From: Gluconacetobacter tumulicola
Lineage (GTDB): Bacteria > Pseudomonadota > Alphaproteobacteria > Acetobacterales > Acetobacteraceae
NCBI RefSeq assembly: GCF_014174215.1
Contig: NZ_JABEQL010000034.1
Span: 1-40,790 of the forward strand
DNA length: 40,790 nucleotides
Reading direction: 5' to 3'
Shown: positions 15,139 to 23,871 of the stretch, one piece after another
Layout of the letters: the number at the start of each line of letters is the position of its first letter
Position numbering within the stretch: the stretch's first letter is position 1
Notes under the pieces: generated by a model
Seen by the model: the letters and a program-made list of their open reading frames with translations, nothing else
The model's database searches: none
What the model was told of the DNA's origin: nothing
Translations under genes and position numbers: made by a program

Positions 15139-16393
15139 CGGTCTGTAAGGTCGCTTCCTGTAGGGGGGGCGTCTCGTGAAGAGCGTCCCCGGCCGGCTGG
15201 GTCCCCTGCCAGGCGAACCAGTCCGCCAGGCTCGAGCCCAGGATCTCATCATAGACCGCCAGCGTCGCCTGCTGCATCGCCCGGGTGGTATAGCGGGCCA
15301 GCACATGGGCGCGGGCGGCGGCCCCCAATGTTTCGGCCTCGTCCGGCGTCAGGCGCAGCATGGCGCAGATCGCTGCCGCCAGCGCATCGGGGTCGCCGGG
15401 CGGTACCAGCAGGCCTGTCTGTCCGTCCACCACGGTTTCCATCGCCGCGCCATGGGCGGCGACCACGACCGGGCGGCCCATCGCCTGGGCCTCGACCACC
15501 ACCCGGCCGAACGGTTCGGGCTCCAGCGAAGGCACCACCACCACGTCCGCCATCGCCAGCGCCGCCGGCATGTCGGCACAATGGCCGGCGAAGAACACCC
15601 GCCCGCGCAGGGCCGGATAGGCCTGCGCCATCTGTTTCAGGCTGTCGCCGAACCGGTCGCGCCGGCGCGCCGGGCCCACGAAGACGCACACCCAGGGGCG
15701 CCCGCAGCCCCCTGCGGCTTCCATCCGCGCCAGGGCTTCCAGCAGCAGCGCCTGGCCCTTCCAGCGCGTGAGCCGGCCCGGCAGCATGATGATCGCGGCA
15801 TCCTCGGGCAGGCCCCATTGATCGGCCAGCGCCTGGATGCGGGGGCCGCGGACCACGGCCGGGTCGAAGCGCACGGTATCGGCACCGCGCGGAATCACGC
15901 GCAGCCGGTCGGGCCCCACCCGGTAGTCGCGGGCCAGGCGCCGCGCGATGAAGGCGCTGATGGCGATCACCCGCCGGCCGGACGCCATGACGGCATTATA
16001 GCGCCGCTTGCCCGGAACATTCTCCCGATAGACGCCATGCCATGTGGTCACCAGCGGCACGCCGGTCAGCTGGCAGGCCAGCACCGCCGACCAGCCCGGC
16101 GCGCGCGAGCGGGCATGGACCAGATGCACGCCGCGCTCGCGGATCACCTCCGCCAGCCGCCGCGCGTTGAGCAGGATCGAGACCGGGTTCTTGGGCCGCA
16201 GGTCCAGCGGCACATGGACACCGCCGGCATAGGCCAGGCGCGGCAGCATTCGGCCGCCGGCACAGGCCGCGAGCGCCACGCCCCCGGCCTGCGCAATGGC
16301 CTGGGCCATGTCGACCGTGCCCTGTTCGATCCCGCCGGCATCGAGCGCGGGCAGAACCTGAAGAATGACAGGGCGGGCGACAGGCATGTCCAT
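15128..16393 (-). CDS. GT4-family glycosyltransferase
   Basis: This 421-aa GT-B fold glycosyltransferase probably transfers a sugar to a lipopolysaccharide, exopolysaccharide or lipid acceptor at the inner membrane. The N-terminal ILQVLPALDAGGIEQGTVDM includes the Gly-rich acceptor loop. VHARSRAPGW and TTWHGVY follow, then MLPGRLTRWKGQALLLEAL (Arg207, Lys212, donor phosphate contacts) and the E-x7-E motif EPEPFGRVVVEAQAMG (Glu293, Glu301). GDPDALAAAI near the C-terminus is also typical. The donor and acceptor cannot be read from the sequence. The gene is divergent from a GT9 heptosyltransferase-like gene, which suggests LPS core assembly. A small membrane protein overlaps its end. Confidence 0.88.
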   Translation of the reverse strand: MDMPVARPVILQVLPALDAGGIEQGTVDMAQAIAQAGGVALAACAGGRMLPRLAYAGGVHVPLDLRPKNPVSILLNARRLAEVIRERGVHLVHARSRAPGWSAVLACQLTGVPLVTTWHGVYRENVPGKRRYNAVMASGRRVIAISAFIARRLARDYRVGPDRLRVIPRGADTVRFDPAVVRGPRIQALADQWGLPEDAAIIMLPGRLTRWKGQALLLEALARMEAAGGCGRPWVCVFVGPARRRDRFGDSLKQMAQAYPALRGRVFFAGHCADMPAALAMADVVVVPSLEPEPFGRVVVEAQAMGRPVVVAAHGAAMETVVDGQTGLLVPPGDPDALAAAICAMLRLTPDEAETLGAAARAHVLARYTTRAMQQATLAVYDEILGSSLADWFAWQGTQPAGDALHETPPLQEATLQTDVE

Positions 16394-16774
16394 CCTGCCT
16401 CTCTAGCACGAACGGACCGCTCACGCATCGGCCGGGGAAGGCGGCTTTTCCGGAATTATCACGATTACGTGATATGTGATCGTGTAACATCGACACGGGC
16501 ATCGTCCTTGGGTATAGAGAGGCTCAAGGGGCCGAAGCGCCTCCAAGAAGAGAGAAGAACAAGAAGAATCAAGAAGAGACGGAAACCTTCATGAAGAAGG
16601 GCCAGCATTTGCTGTCGTCCCTTTTCCCGGTGCCGCCCCGCCTGTGACCGACCTGTGTCGGCTTCCGGGGGCGGCGCCGGGCTATCCCCTGTTTCCTCCC
16701 CCGCTCCCATCCGGTTCGCCCTGCCGCCGCCCGGTGCTGTTTGCATCCCGGACGTTCTGGATTAATCAGGGCAC
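16394..16774. other. divergent control region between GT4 and GT9 genes
   Basis: This 381-bp gap holds no convincing gene. It contains a perfect inverted repeat, TATCACG-ATTA-CGTGATA (16457-16474), about 65 bp upstream of the GT4 start, which could be an operator. A purine-rich run on the plus strand (about 16544-16585) contains CAAGAAGA three times, at 16544, 16560 and 16570. A minus-strand frame of 47 codons (16465-16608) would encode a short hydrophobic peptide, MLALLHEGFRLFLILLVLL and onwards, but nothing else supports it. Confidence 0.5.
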
Positions 16775-17677
16775 ATGACGCGCGTTCTCGTGATCAAGCT
16801 TGGGGCGCTGGGCGACCTCGTCCTGGCCTTCGCGCCCTTTGCGGCTATTCGCGCGCGCTATCCCGATGCCGACATCACCCTCCTGACCACGGCTCCGTTC
16901 GCGGCGCTGATGGAATCCGCCCCATGGTTCGACCATGTGGTGGTGGATTCGCGTCCTGCCTGGCGGGACCTGCGCGGCCTGCTGCGCCTGCGCCGGCAGA
17001 TGGCGGGGTTCGACGCGGTGTACGACCTCCAGACCTCCGGCCGCTCCTCGCGCTATTTCCGGCTGGCCGGCCGCCCCCGCTGGTCGGGGATCGCGGCCGG
17101 CGCCTGCTGGCCGCACGACAATCCGCAGCGCGACTTCATGCACACCCGGGCCCGCCAGCGCGACCAGTTGCGCCGGGCCGGGATCGATCACGTGCCCGAC
17201 CCCGATCTGTCCTGGCTGGCCGAAGGCGGCCCGGTGCTGCCCGGCCCCTATGCAATGCTGGTGCCGGGGGCGGCACCCCACCGGCCCGCCAAACGCTGGC
17301 CCGCCGAACGGTTCGGTGCCCTGGCCCGCCTGCTGGCGGCGCGTGGGCTGACGCCGGTCGTGGTCGGCACGGCGGGCGAATCCGCCCTGGCCGCCACCAT
17401 CCGCGCCGCCTGCCCCGAAGCCGTGGACCTGACGGGCCGGACCAGCCTGGTCGAACTGGCGGGGCTGGCCGCACGGGCCGCGCTGGCGGTGGGCAACGAT
17501 ACCGGGCCCATGCACCTGGCCGCCGCCATGGGCTGCCCCAGTACCGTCCTGTTTTCGCGCGACAGCGACCCGGCCCGCACCGCGCCGCAGGGCCGCACGC
17601 CCGGCCAGGTGCGGGTGCTGCGCGTTGACGATCTGGCCCTTCTGGGCGTGGATAGGGTTGCGGCCTCGGTCGCCTGA
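16775..17677 (+). CDS. GT9-family heptosyltransferase-like protein
   Basis: This 300-aa glycosyltransferase of family 9 (ADP-heptose:LPS heptosyltransferase type) is expected to add sugar to the LPS inner core at the cytoplasmic face. It starts [19 protein letters not shown], the standard N-terminal nucleotide-sugar fold motif with Asp14. The C-terminal domain has [19 protein letters not shown] and the hallmark [16 protein letters not shown] (about residue 239 on). It is slightly shorter than WaaC/WaaF (about 320-350 aa). It could be WaaC-, WaaF- or WaaQ-like; I cannot separate these. thrS follows after 41 bp. Confidence 0.9.
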   Translation: MTRVLVIKLGALGDLVLAFAPFAAIRARYPDADITLLTTAPFAALMESAPWFDHVVVDSRPAWRDLRGLLRLRRQMAGFDAVYDLQTSGRSSRYFRLAGRPRWSGIAAGACWPHDNPQRDFMHTRARQRDQLRRAGIDHVPDPDLSWLAEGGPVLPGPYAMLVPGAAPHRPAKRWPAERFGALARLLAARGLTPVVVGTAGESALAATIRAACPEAVDLTGRTSLVELAGLAARAALAVGNDTGPMHLAAAMGCPSTVLFSRDSDPARTAPQGRTPGQVRVLRVDDLALLGVDRVAASVA

Positions 17678-17718
17678 CGCCATTACAGGCTCTTCCTGTT
17701 TATCGGAGCATCGACATC

Positions 17719-19662
17719 ATGCCTGCCATCACCCTGCCTGACGGATCCGTTCGCCATTTCGACGGGCCGGTGACGGGCACGAGTGTGGCGGCCTCCATCG
17801 GGCCCGGCCTGGCCCGCGCCGCCCTGGCGATGGAGGTCGACGGTGCGCAGATGGACCTGTCGCGCGAGATCGCTCATGACGCCTCGGTGCGCTTCATCAC
17901 CCGCAAGGACGATGCGGCGCTGGAGATGATCCGCCACGACGCCGCCCATGTGCTGGCCGAGGCGGTGCAGTCGCTGTGGCCGGGCACCCAGGTCACGATC
18001 GGCCCGTCGATCGAAAACGGCTTCTACTACGATTTCTATCGCAACGAGCCCTTCTCGCCCGAGGATTTCGCGGCCATCGAGGCCCGCATGCGTGAGATCG
18101 TGGCGGCCAACGCGCCCTTCGAGCGCGAGGAATGGCCCCGTGACGAGGCGATCCGCTTCTTCGAGGCCAAGGGCGAGCGCTTCAAGGCCGAGCTGATCCG
18201 CGACCTGCCGGAGAGCGAGACGATCTCGATCTACCGCCAGGGCGAATGGCTGGATCTGTGCCGTGGTCCGCATATGCGCGGCACCGGCGATATCGGCACC
18301 GCCTTCAAGCTGATGAAGGTGGCTGGCGCCTACTGGCGCGGCGACCATCGCAACCCGATGCTGACGCGCATCTACGGCACCGCCTGGCGCGACCAGAAGG
18401 AGCTGGACGCCCACCTGCACCGGCTGGAGGAAGCCGAGCGGCGCGACCACCGCCGCATCGGCCGTGAGATGGACCTGTTCCATATCCAGGAAGAGGCCGT
18501 GGGCTCGATCTTCTGGCACGCCAAGGGCTGGCGGATCTACACGGCGTTGCAGGATTATATGCGCCGCGCCCAGATTCGTGGCGGGTACGAGGAAGTCCGC
18601 ACCCCGCAGCTCGTCGACCGCGCGCTGTGGGAGGCCTCGGGCCACTGGGACAAATATCGCGAGCACATGTTCATCGCGACCGTCGAGGACGAGGACAAGA
18701 CCCTCGCCCTGAAGCCGATGAACTGCCCGTGCCACGTGCAGATCTTCCGCCACGGCCTGCGCTCGTACCGCGAACTGCCGCTGCGCATGGCGGAATTCGG
18801 CGCCTGCCATCGCTACGAGCCCTCGGGCGCGCTGCACGGCATCATGCGCGTGCGCTCCTTCACCCAGGACGATGCGCACATCTTCTGCACCGACGACCAG
18901 ATCGCCGCCGAGACCGCGCGCTTCGTGCACATGCTGGCCGAAGTCTATGCCGATCTGGGCTTCGAGAGCTTCCGCGTGAAGTTCGCCGACCGCCCGGAAC
19001 AGCGGGCCGGCAGCGACGAGACCTGGGACAAGGCCGAGGGCGCGCTGATCGAGGCGTGCCGCCTGGCCGGCGTGGAATATGAGCATAATCCCGGCGAGGG
19101 CGCCTTCTACGGCCCGAAGCTGGAATTCGTGCTGCGCGACGCCATCGGCCGCGACTGGCAGTGCGGCACGTTGCAGGTCGATTACGTCCTGCCCGAACGT
19201 CTGGACGCCAGCTATGTGGGCGAGGACAGTGCCCGTCATCGGCCGGTGATGCTGCACCGGGCCATCCTGGGCTCGTTCGAGCGCTTCCTGGGCATCCTGA
19301 TCGAGCAATATGCGGGCCGGTTCCCGCTGTGGCTGGCGCCGGTCCAGGTGGTGGTGGCTTCGATCGTCACCGACGCCGCGCCCTATGCCGAGCAGGTGGC
19401 GGCCGAATTGCGCGCAGCCGGGCTGACGGTCGAGACCGACACGCGCAGCGACAAGATCAACGCCAAGATCCGCGAGCACAGCCTGGCCCGCGTGCCGGTG
19501 ATCCTGGTCGTGGGCCGCAAGGAAGCCGAGGACGGCACGGTCGCCATGCGCCGCCTGGGCGGCGCGGCGCAGGAGGTCCTGTCGCTGGACGCGGCGGTCG
19601 AAAGCCTGGCGCAGGAAGCCCTGCCGCCCGATCTCCGCCGGGTGGCCGCGCCCGCGGCCTAA
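17719..19662 (+). CDS. thrS: threonyl-tRNA synthetase
   Basis: This 647-aa class II synthetase charges tRNA-Thr. The N-terminal TGS domain (about 1-62) is followed by the editing domain with [19 protein letters not shown] (the HxxxH editing site, about residues 74-78). The catalytic core shows the zinc Cys336 in [10 protein letters not shown], motif 2 ([31 protein letters not shown]) and motif 3 ([21 protein letters not shown]). The anticodon-binding domain ends with [19 protein letters not shown]. Length is typical (E. coli 642). It precedes infC, as in many proteobacteria, although a hairpin and about 345 bp separate them. Confidence 0.97.
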   Translation: MPAITLPDGSVRHFDGPVTGTSVAASIGPGLARAALAMEVDGAQMDLSREIAHDASVRFITRKDDAALEMIRHDAAHVLAEAVQSLWPGTQVTIGPSIENGFYYDFYRNEPFSPEDFAAIEARMREIVAANAPFEREEWPRDEAIRFFEAKGERFKAELIRDLPESETISIYRQGEWLDLCRGPHMRGTGDIGTAFKLMKVAGAYWRGDHRNPMLTRIYGTAWRDQKELDAHLHRLEEAERRDHRRIGREMDLFHIQEEAVGSIFWHAKGWRIYTALQDYMRRAQIRGGYEEVRTPQLVDRALWEASGHWDKYREHMFIATVEDEDKTLALKPMNCPCHVQIFRHGLRSYRELPLRMAEFGACHRYEPSGALHGIMRVRSFTQDDAHIFCTDDQIAAETARFVHMLAEVYADLGFESFRVKFADRPEQRAGSDETWDKAEGALIEACRLAGVEYEHNPGEGAFYGPKLEFVLRDAIGRDWQCGTLQVDYVLPERLDASYVGEDSARHRPVMLHRAILGSFERFLGILIEQYAGRFPLWLAPVQVVVASIVTDAAPYAEQVAAELRAAGLTVETDTRSDKINAKIREHSLARVPVILVVGRKEAEDGTVAMRRLGGAAQEVLSLDAAVESLAQEALPPDLRRVAAPAA

Positions 19663-20007
19663 GCCGGACTTTTCGTCCCGGATGCGGCCCGCCAGGGCCG
19701 CATCCAGCGAAAGAGGGAATGGCGGATGCGGGTCGTCTGCTGCCCGCGCATGGCTGAATCGAACGCCCATGCGACGAGAATGCTTGATCTGGATGGCCTC
19801 TTTGGGTCAATAACGGCCAGTCCGGAAAGCCATCGCGCCGTTCCGGCCCTATAGCTGGAACAGGTCCCGGGGGTGGATACCGCCCGGGGCGCGCGGGATG
19901 CGGTCACGCTTCATCCCGCAGACGCGGACGCGGCAGGCGAACGCGCCGGTCCTGGCGGGCTCGGGCGACAGATGCTCCGGACATGAAGACAAATACAGGA
20001 GCCGACC
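19663..20007 (+). other. thrS-infC intergenic and infC leader
   Basis: No gene is visible in this 345-bp stretch. It opens with a terminator-like hairpin for thrS and then probably carries the infC promoter and untranslated leader. A second G+C-rich palindromic patch lies near 19866-19890 (CCCGGGGGTGG then CCGCCCGGGG). I saw no L20-type autoregulatory pseudoknot that I could defend. Confidence 0.5.
19680..19705 (+). terminator. hairpin after thrS
   Basis: GGATGCGGCCC and GGGCCGCATCC form a perfect 11-base stem with loop GCCA, 17 bp after the thrS stop. No T run follows on the plus strand, so termination may be partial. Confidence 0.55.
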
Positions 20008-20010
20008 ATA
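19997..20010 (+). promoter_or_regulatory. ribosome binding site fixing an ATA start for infC
   Basis: AGGAG at 19997-20001 is followed after 6 bases by ATA at 20008-20010, in frame with IF-3. The first in-frame ATG (20023) is 21 bases from the AGGAG and has no better site. Rare start codons (AUU, AUC, AUA) are a known hallmark of infC and let IF-3 regulate its own translation. Confidence 0.75.
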
Positions 20011-20544
20011 GCCAGACCTCCGATGCCCACTCCGCCTAACCGCGAGGGCCCCCGTGTCAATGAGGAAATCCGCGTTCCGCAGGTGCGTCTGATCGACGCG
20101 GAGGGCGAGATGCTCGGTGTCATGCCCACGCGTGATGCTCTGGCACGTGCTTATGCCGTTGGCCTCGACCTGCTGGAAATCAGCCCGAACGCCGAACCGC
20201 CGGTCGCCAAGATCCTCGACTACGGCAAGTTCAAGTACGAGCAGCAGAAGAAGCGGAACGAGGCCCGCAAGAAGCAGAAGGTCATCGAGATCAAGGAGGT
20301 CAAGGTCCGGCCGAACATCGATGAAAACGACTATCAGGTGAAGATGCGCGCCATGAAGTCGTTCATCGACGAGGGCGACAAGGTCAAGGTGACCCTGCGC
20401 TTCCGTGGCCGCGAGATGGCTCACCAGGACCTCGGCATCAAGGTGCTGGAACGCATCCGCACCGAGATGGACGAACAGGCGAAGGTCGAGCAGATGCCCA
20501 AGCTCGAAAACCGCCAGATGATCATGGTGCTCTCGCCCCGCTGA
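20008..20544 (+). CDS. infC: translation initiation factor IF-3
   Basis: This protein of about 178 aa binds the 30S subunit, keeps it apart from 50S and checks start codon and initiator tRNA. The N-terminal domain has [20 protein letters not shown] and [21 protein letters not shown]. The linker helix is [18 protein letters not shown]. The C-terminal domain has [31 protein letters not shown] and ends MIMVLSPR. The start given is ATA, five codons before the first ATG, reading (M)[19 protein letters not shown], because the AGGAG at 19997 is ideally placed for it. Starting at 20023 would leave a poor ribosome binding site. Discrimination against the rare start by IF-3 itself is the expected control. 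A strong terminator follows. Confidence 0.95.
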   Translation: MARPPMPTPPNREGPRVNEEIRVPQVRLIDAEGEMLGVMPTRDALARAYAVGLDLLEISPNAEPPVAKILDYGKFKYEQQKKRNEARKKQKVIEIKEVKVRPNIDENDYQVKMRAMKSFIDEGDKVKVTLRFRGREMAHQDLGIKVLERIRTEMDEQAKVEQMPKLENRQMIMVLSPR

Positions 20545-20567
20545 GCGGGACGATCCCCTGACCAAAG

Positions 20568-20600
20568 AAAAAAAGCCCGGACGTTTGTCCGGGCTTTTTT
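20568..20600. terminator. bidirectional intrinsic terminator of infC and yaiI
   Basis: The stem GCCCGGAC/GTCCGGGC with loop GTTT is flanked by seven A on the left and six T on the right, so it works as an intrinsic terminator on both strands. It ends infC on the plus strand. On the minus strand it immediately follows, and partly overlaps, the stop of the YaiI-family gene (20599). Confidence 0.92.
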
Positions 20601-21114
20601 ATGGCGTGTCGGCGTCCGGAAGCGGTCTCCACTGGGGCCGCACGGCACCCGCCCCGCGCTTTTTGGCCCGGACCACGGCGGTATCCAGCGCCGAGAGGAA
20701 GGTCGAGCGATCGGCGCGGGTGAAGCCACGCCCGCCCTGCATGATCGCCCCGGTGGAGCGCAGATCCTCCATCAGGTTGCGCATCGCCAGCGCCATGCCG
20801 ATCGCGTCGGCGTCCAGAATCCGTCCGCGCGGGTCCAGCACGCAGGCCCCCCGCGCCACGCACCGCGCCGCCAGCGGAATATCGGCCGAGATGATGATAT
20901 CGTGCGCGCCCGCCTGTTCGGCGATCCAGTCATCGGCGACATCCATCCCCTGGGTCACCACCACCCGCTCGATCAGCGGAGAGGACGGAATGGCGATCAT
21001 CCGGTTCGACACCACGAATGTGTGCAGCCCATGCCGCAGCGCCACGCGATAGGTCTCGTCCCGGACGGGGCAGGCATCGGCATCGATGAAAATCCGGGTC
21101 GCATGTAGGGGCAA
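20599..21114 (-). CDS. YaiI/YqxD family protein (DUF188, UPF0178)
   Basis: This 171-aa protein of the UPF0178 family has no firmly known reaction; the fold is PIN-like by family knowledge. Signature parts are IFIDADACPVRDETYRVA at the N-terminus (acidic DADACP motif), VVVTQGMDVADDWIAEQ, HDIIISADIPLAARCV and the end-region GGRGFTRADRSTFLSALD. Length is normal. It converges with infC and its stop codon lies in the T side of their shared terminator. The conserved Asp residues would fit a metal-dependent nuclease, which is inference. Confidence 0.9.
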   Translation of the reverse strand: MPLHATRIFIDADACPVRDETYRVALRHGLHTFVVSNRMIAIPSSPLIERVVVTQGMDVADDWIAEQAGAHDIIISADIPLAARCVARGACVLDPRGRILDADAIGMALAMRNLMEDLRSTGAIMQGGRGFTRADRSTFLSALDTAVVRAKKRGAGAVRPQWRPLPDADTP

Positions 21115-21153
21115 ACGATCGTCAATCCGGTAGCGATGGTTTCAGAAGGGTGA

Positions 21154-21174
21154 CGGGCACAAGAAACGTGCCCG
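21154..21174 (-). terminator. hairpin after the SIMPL-domain gene
   Basis: CGGGCAC and GTGCCCG pair around a 7-base loop, 19 bp after the stop of the SIMPL-domain gene on the minus strand. No T run follows. It probably marks the end of the htrA-regulator-kinase transcript. Confidence 0.45.
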
Positions 21175-21193
21175 AACGGTCACGACCATGCCC

Positions 21194-21943
21194 TCAGGGC
21201 GTGAGCATGAAGGTCGCCGAGGCGCTGGCCGAGACATCCTGCTCTTCGGCCGGCGCGCCAGGTGCCACGGGTGCCGAGGCGGCGCGGGCCATCATCATCA
21301 TCATCGGCATCGGGCGCGGCATGCCATGGTCGGACAGCGTGATGGAGCGGATCGAGGCGATCTTCAGCCCCAGCACCTTCGCGGCCGCTTCGGCTCGCTG
21401 CCGTACATCGGTCAGGGCGCCGGCCTCAGCCTGGCGGGTCAGGCTCTGGCGCCGGTCGGGCGACAGCGACCAGTCGAGCCCGCTCAGGGCCAGCCCCTTG
21501 GCCTGAAGCTGCCCGACCAGGGCCAGCAGCGCCGCGCCGTCGGCGCCGGTCAGGCGGACGGTCTGGCGGGCCGTCCAGGCCGGTGCCTTGCCGCCCTCGT
21601 TATGCTCGGCCGAATAATCCTCGGTCACGGTCGTAATGCCGCCGGCCGCCTTGGCGGCGTCGATGGCCGTGCCGGCCAGGGCATTCACATGCTCCTGCGC
21701 CGCCGCCGCGCTGGCGGCGCCGGCTTCGGCAAACAGCGTGGCCGTCAGCCGGTCGGGCGCGGCATGGACGGTGCCGGTGCCCGACAGGGTCAGCGCGGTG
21801 CCGGCCGGGGCGTGGCGGGGCAGCATCTCCGGCATGCCCGGCCCCGGATCGGGCGGCATGTCCTGGGCTGAGGCGGCGAGGGGCAGCAGGATCGCGGCTG
21901 TCAGGGCAAATACCCCAAGGGCAGGAAGGCGGAACTCGGTCAT
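21194..21943 (-). CDS. exported SIMPL-domain protein (DUF541)
   Basis: This 249-aa protein has a Sec signal peptide (TAAILLPLAASAQD, cleavage near residue 26) and a periplasmic SIMPL/DUF541 domain. Typical marks are LTLSGTGTVHAAPDRLTATLFAEA, YSAEHNEGGKAPAWTARQTVRL and RQRAEAAAKVLGLKIASIRSI. A run of five Met (MPMMMMMARA) precedes the last strand, VSASASATFML. SIMPL proteins such as BP26/OMP28 and YggE are tied to envelope integrity and oxidative stress, but the mechanism is not settled. Its start overlaps the stop of the 117-aa gene as ATGA, placing it at the end of the sensor kinase unit. Confidence 0.88.
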   Translation of the reverse strand: MTEFRLPALGVFALTAAILLPLAASAQDMPPDPGPGMPEMLPRHAPAGTALTLSGTGTVHAAPDRLTATLFAEAGAASAAAAQEHVNALAGTAIDAAKAAGGITTVTEDYSAEHNEGGKAPAWTARQTVRLTGADGAALLALVGQLQAKGLALSGLDWSLSPDRRQSLTRQAEAGALTDVRQRAEAAAKVLGLKIASIRSITLSDHGMPRPMPMMMMMARAASAPVAPGAPAEEQDVSASASATFMLTP

Positions 21944-22293
21944 GAATGCGTGTCTTCCTTCAGCGCCATCAGGGCCCGGCGCAGTTGAACGATGCCCGAA
22001 CGCACCTTGCCCTCATGGCACAGATGCGTGCCCTGGGCGCGCAGATCGTCGACCTCGTGCCGCAGGGGCGGCCCGTAGGCGTCGATGACGGCAGCCAGCC
22101 GGTTGCAGAATGCGCGGCTGTCGCTGGTGATGATGACGGGGTGATTGGGGTCGGCCGCGCCCCGGCCGCCCGTGGCCAGCGACGCATCCATGTCCGGCGG
22201 CGGGGCCATGCCGCACAGGCACAGGCCCATGACCGCCAGTGCCGTGATCGAAAGAGGCTGTGAATTCATGGACGCGAGCCTAGGGTTCGTCAT
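21940..22293 (-). CDS. small exported protein of the kinase operon, unknown
   Basis: This 117-aa protein has a hydrophobic N-terminus (SITALAVMGLCLCGMAPPP, about residues 15-33). This could be a signal peptide or, if LCLC serves as a lipobox, a lipoprotein signal; the match to the lipobox is poor. The mature part has VIITSDSRAFCNRL, a helix, then HLCHEGKVRSGIVQLRRAL. Two Cys in the mature part could form a disulphide. I do not know its family. The ATG at 22293 overlaps the kinase stop as ATGA, which supports that start over the Met at 22269. It may sense or respond to envelope stress with its neighbours; that is inferred from position. Confidence 0.75.
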   Translation of the reverse strand: MTNPRLASMNSQPLSITALAVMGLCLCGMAPPPDMDASLATGGRGAADPNHPVIITSDSRAFCNRLAAVIDAYGPPLRHEVDDLRAQGTHLCHEGKVRSGIVQLRRALMALKEDTHS

Positions 22294-23849
22294 GTGTCGC
22301 CCTCGTGGGGCGATCGTGAAGTCTGCGTCACCCGGGTCGGGACCTGCGTGGGGGCGGCGGCGCGCCGGGGCTGCCGGCCGGTCTTGGGGGCTTCGCGCGG
22401 CACCGGCATCACCATCCGCACCGCCAGCCCCGGCTGGCGCGGATACAGGCGCAGCGTGCCGCCATGCAACTGGACGATCGCCTGCACCAGCGACAGGCCC
22501 AGCCCGGCACCGGGCGTATTGCGCGCGGCCTCGGCGCGAAAGAACCGTTCCGAGGCACGGGCCAGGTCGGCCTCGTTCATGCCGATCCCCTCGTCGGTGA
22601 CGGCGATCGAGACCACGTCGCGCGTCGGCGTGCCCAGGGTCAGCCCCGGCAGCGCCGGCCCCAGGGCGGCGGCCAGGGTCACGGTGCCGCCTTCGGGCGA
22701 GAATTTGATGGCATTGTCCAGCAGGTTGGCCACCGCCTGCTGCATCATCGCCCGGTCGCCATGGAAGGGCAGGCTGGGCGGCAGGCGCAGCACCAGATGG
22801 ATATGCCGCTCTTCGGCCACGGCTTCGTATAGGTCGCCGATATCGGTCAGCAGCGGCACCAGGTCGAACGGCGCGAAGGCCGACCGGCGGGACCCGGCTT
22901 CGATCTGCGCGATGCGCAGCAGGGCCTCGAACACGGCAGTCACATTGTCCAGGTCGCCCACCGCGCGCTCGACGGCCGCGCGCAGCTCGTCCGTGTCGCG
23001 GGCATGCAGGGCGGCATCTTCAAGCTGGGTCCGCGCACGGGTGATCGGCGTGCGCAGGTCGTGGGCAATGGCGTTGGAGACCTGCCGCACGCCATCCATC
23101 AGCCGCACGATGCGGTCCAGCATCTCGTTGATCGCCTCGGCCACCTGGTCCAGCTCGTCGCCATTGCCCACCAGCGGCATGCGGCGCGACAGGTCGCCAT
23201 GCGCGATGGCCTGCGTGGTCTGGGCCACCGACTTGATCATGCGGCGGAACATGCTGTGGACCAGCGCGGCACCGCTGATCGCCAGCAGCGTGACCATCAT
23301 CCACGCCCAGATCAGCGAATCCGTCAACAGCCGGCGCAGCACCGCCCGCGCCCGCACATCGCGCCCCACCAGCAGGCGGAAGCCCCCGGGCAGGCTGAAG
23401 GCATGGATCTGCGCCGTGTCGCGCATGCCCGCACGCGTGACTTCCAGCGAATACCACCGGTCGTTGCGCATCACCTGCGCCGGCCATTCCGACAGATTGC
23501 CCGCCAGACGGTGGCCGGTCGGGTCGACCATCAGGTAGATCGCGTCGTCGTCCAGATTCTGTTCCAGCCGGTCGTCGATCGTGAGCGCCAGTGTCGGCAG
23601 CCCGCCCTCCGCCCAGCGCTGGCTCAGCGCCCGCGCGTCGGCATTGATCGCGGTTTCCACCTGCCGTTCCAGAAAGCCGATCGTGCCCCACCAGATGAAG
23701 GACATGAACAGGATCGACGACAGGGCGAACAGCAGCCCATAGCCCAGCGAGAAACGCAGCCCGGCCGAGCGTGGCAGGCGGAATCGCCGCCGTGGCCGTT
23801 CCGCGCTGCCCTGGGGCTTGGCTGGAAGCGTCTGCGGAGCAGAGGACAT
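22290..23849 (-). CDS. sensor histidine kinase (EnvZ/QseC-like class)
   Basis: This 519-aa membrane kinase has a first transmembrane helix at about 33-58 and a periplasmic sensor region at about 60-175. A second helix lies at about 178-198, followed by a HAMP domain (about 199-253). The H-box is NAIAHDLRTPIT with His263. The ATPase part has NLLDNAIKFSP (N-box), DEGIGMNEAD (G1) and GAGLGLSLVQAI (G2). The C-terminal tail after VMPVP is basic and low in complexity. The sensor region has no known domain that I can name. It follows its response regulator by 22 bp. The protease upstream and periplasmic proteins downstream suggest an envelope stimulus. Confidence 0.95.
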   Translation of the reverse strand: MSSAPQTLPAKPQGSAERPRRRFRLPRSAGLRFSLGYGLLFALSSILFMSFIWWGTIGFLERQVETAINADARALSQRWAEGGLPTLALTIDDRLEQNLDDDAIYLMVDPTGHRLAGNLSEWPAQVMRNDRWYSLEVTRAGMRDTAQIHAFSLPGGFRLLVGRDVRARAVLRRLLTDSLIWAWMMVTLLAISGAALVHSMFRRMIKSVAQTTQAIAHGDLSRRMPLVGNGDELDQVAEAINEMLDRIVRLMDGVRQVSNAIAHDLRTPITRARTQLEDAALHARDTDELRAAVERAVGDLDNVTAVFEALLRIAQIEAGSRRSAFAPFDLVPLLTDIGDLYEAVAEERHIHLVLRLPPSLPFHGDRAMMQQAVANLLDNAIKFSPEGGTVTLAAALGPALPGLTLGTPTRDVVSIAVTDEGIGMNEADLARASERFFRAEAARNTPGAGLGLSLVQAIVQLHGGTLRLYPRQPGLAVRMVMPVPREAPKTGRQPRRAAAPTQVPTRVTQTSRSPHEGDT

Positions 23850-23871
23850 GGCCAGTTCGTGCGTTCCCGCC

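Noticed and set aside
17683-19770. Minus-strand open frame of 695 codons across thrS
   Set aside because: It is a shadow of thrS, which has all class II synthetase motifs on the plus strand.
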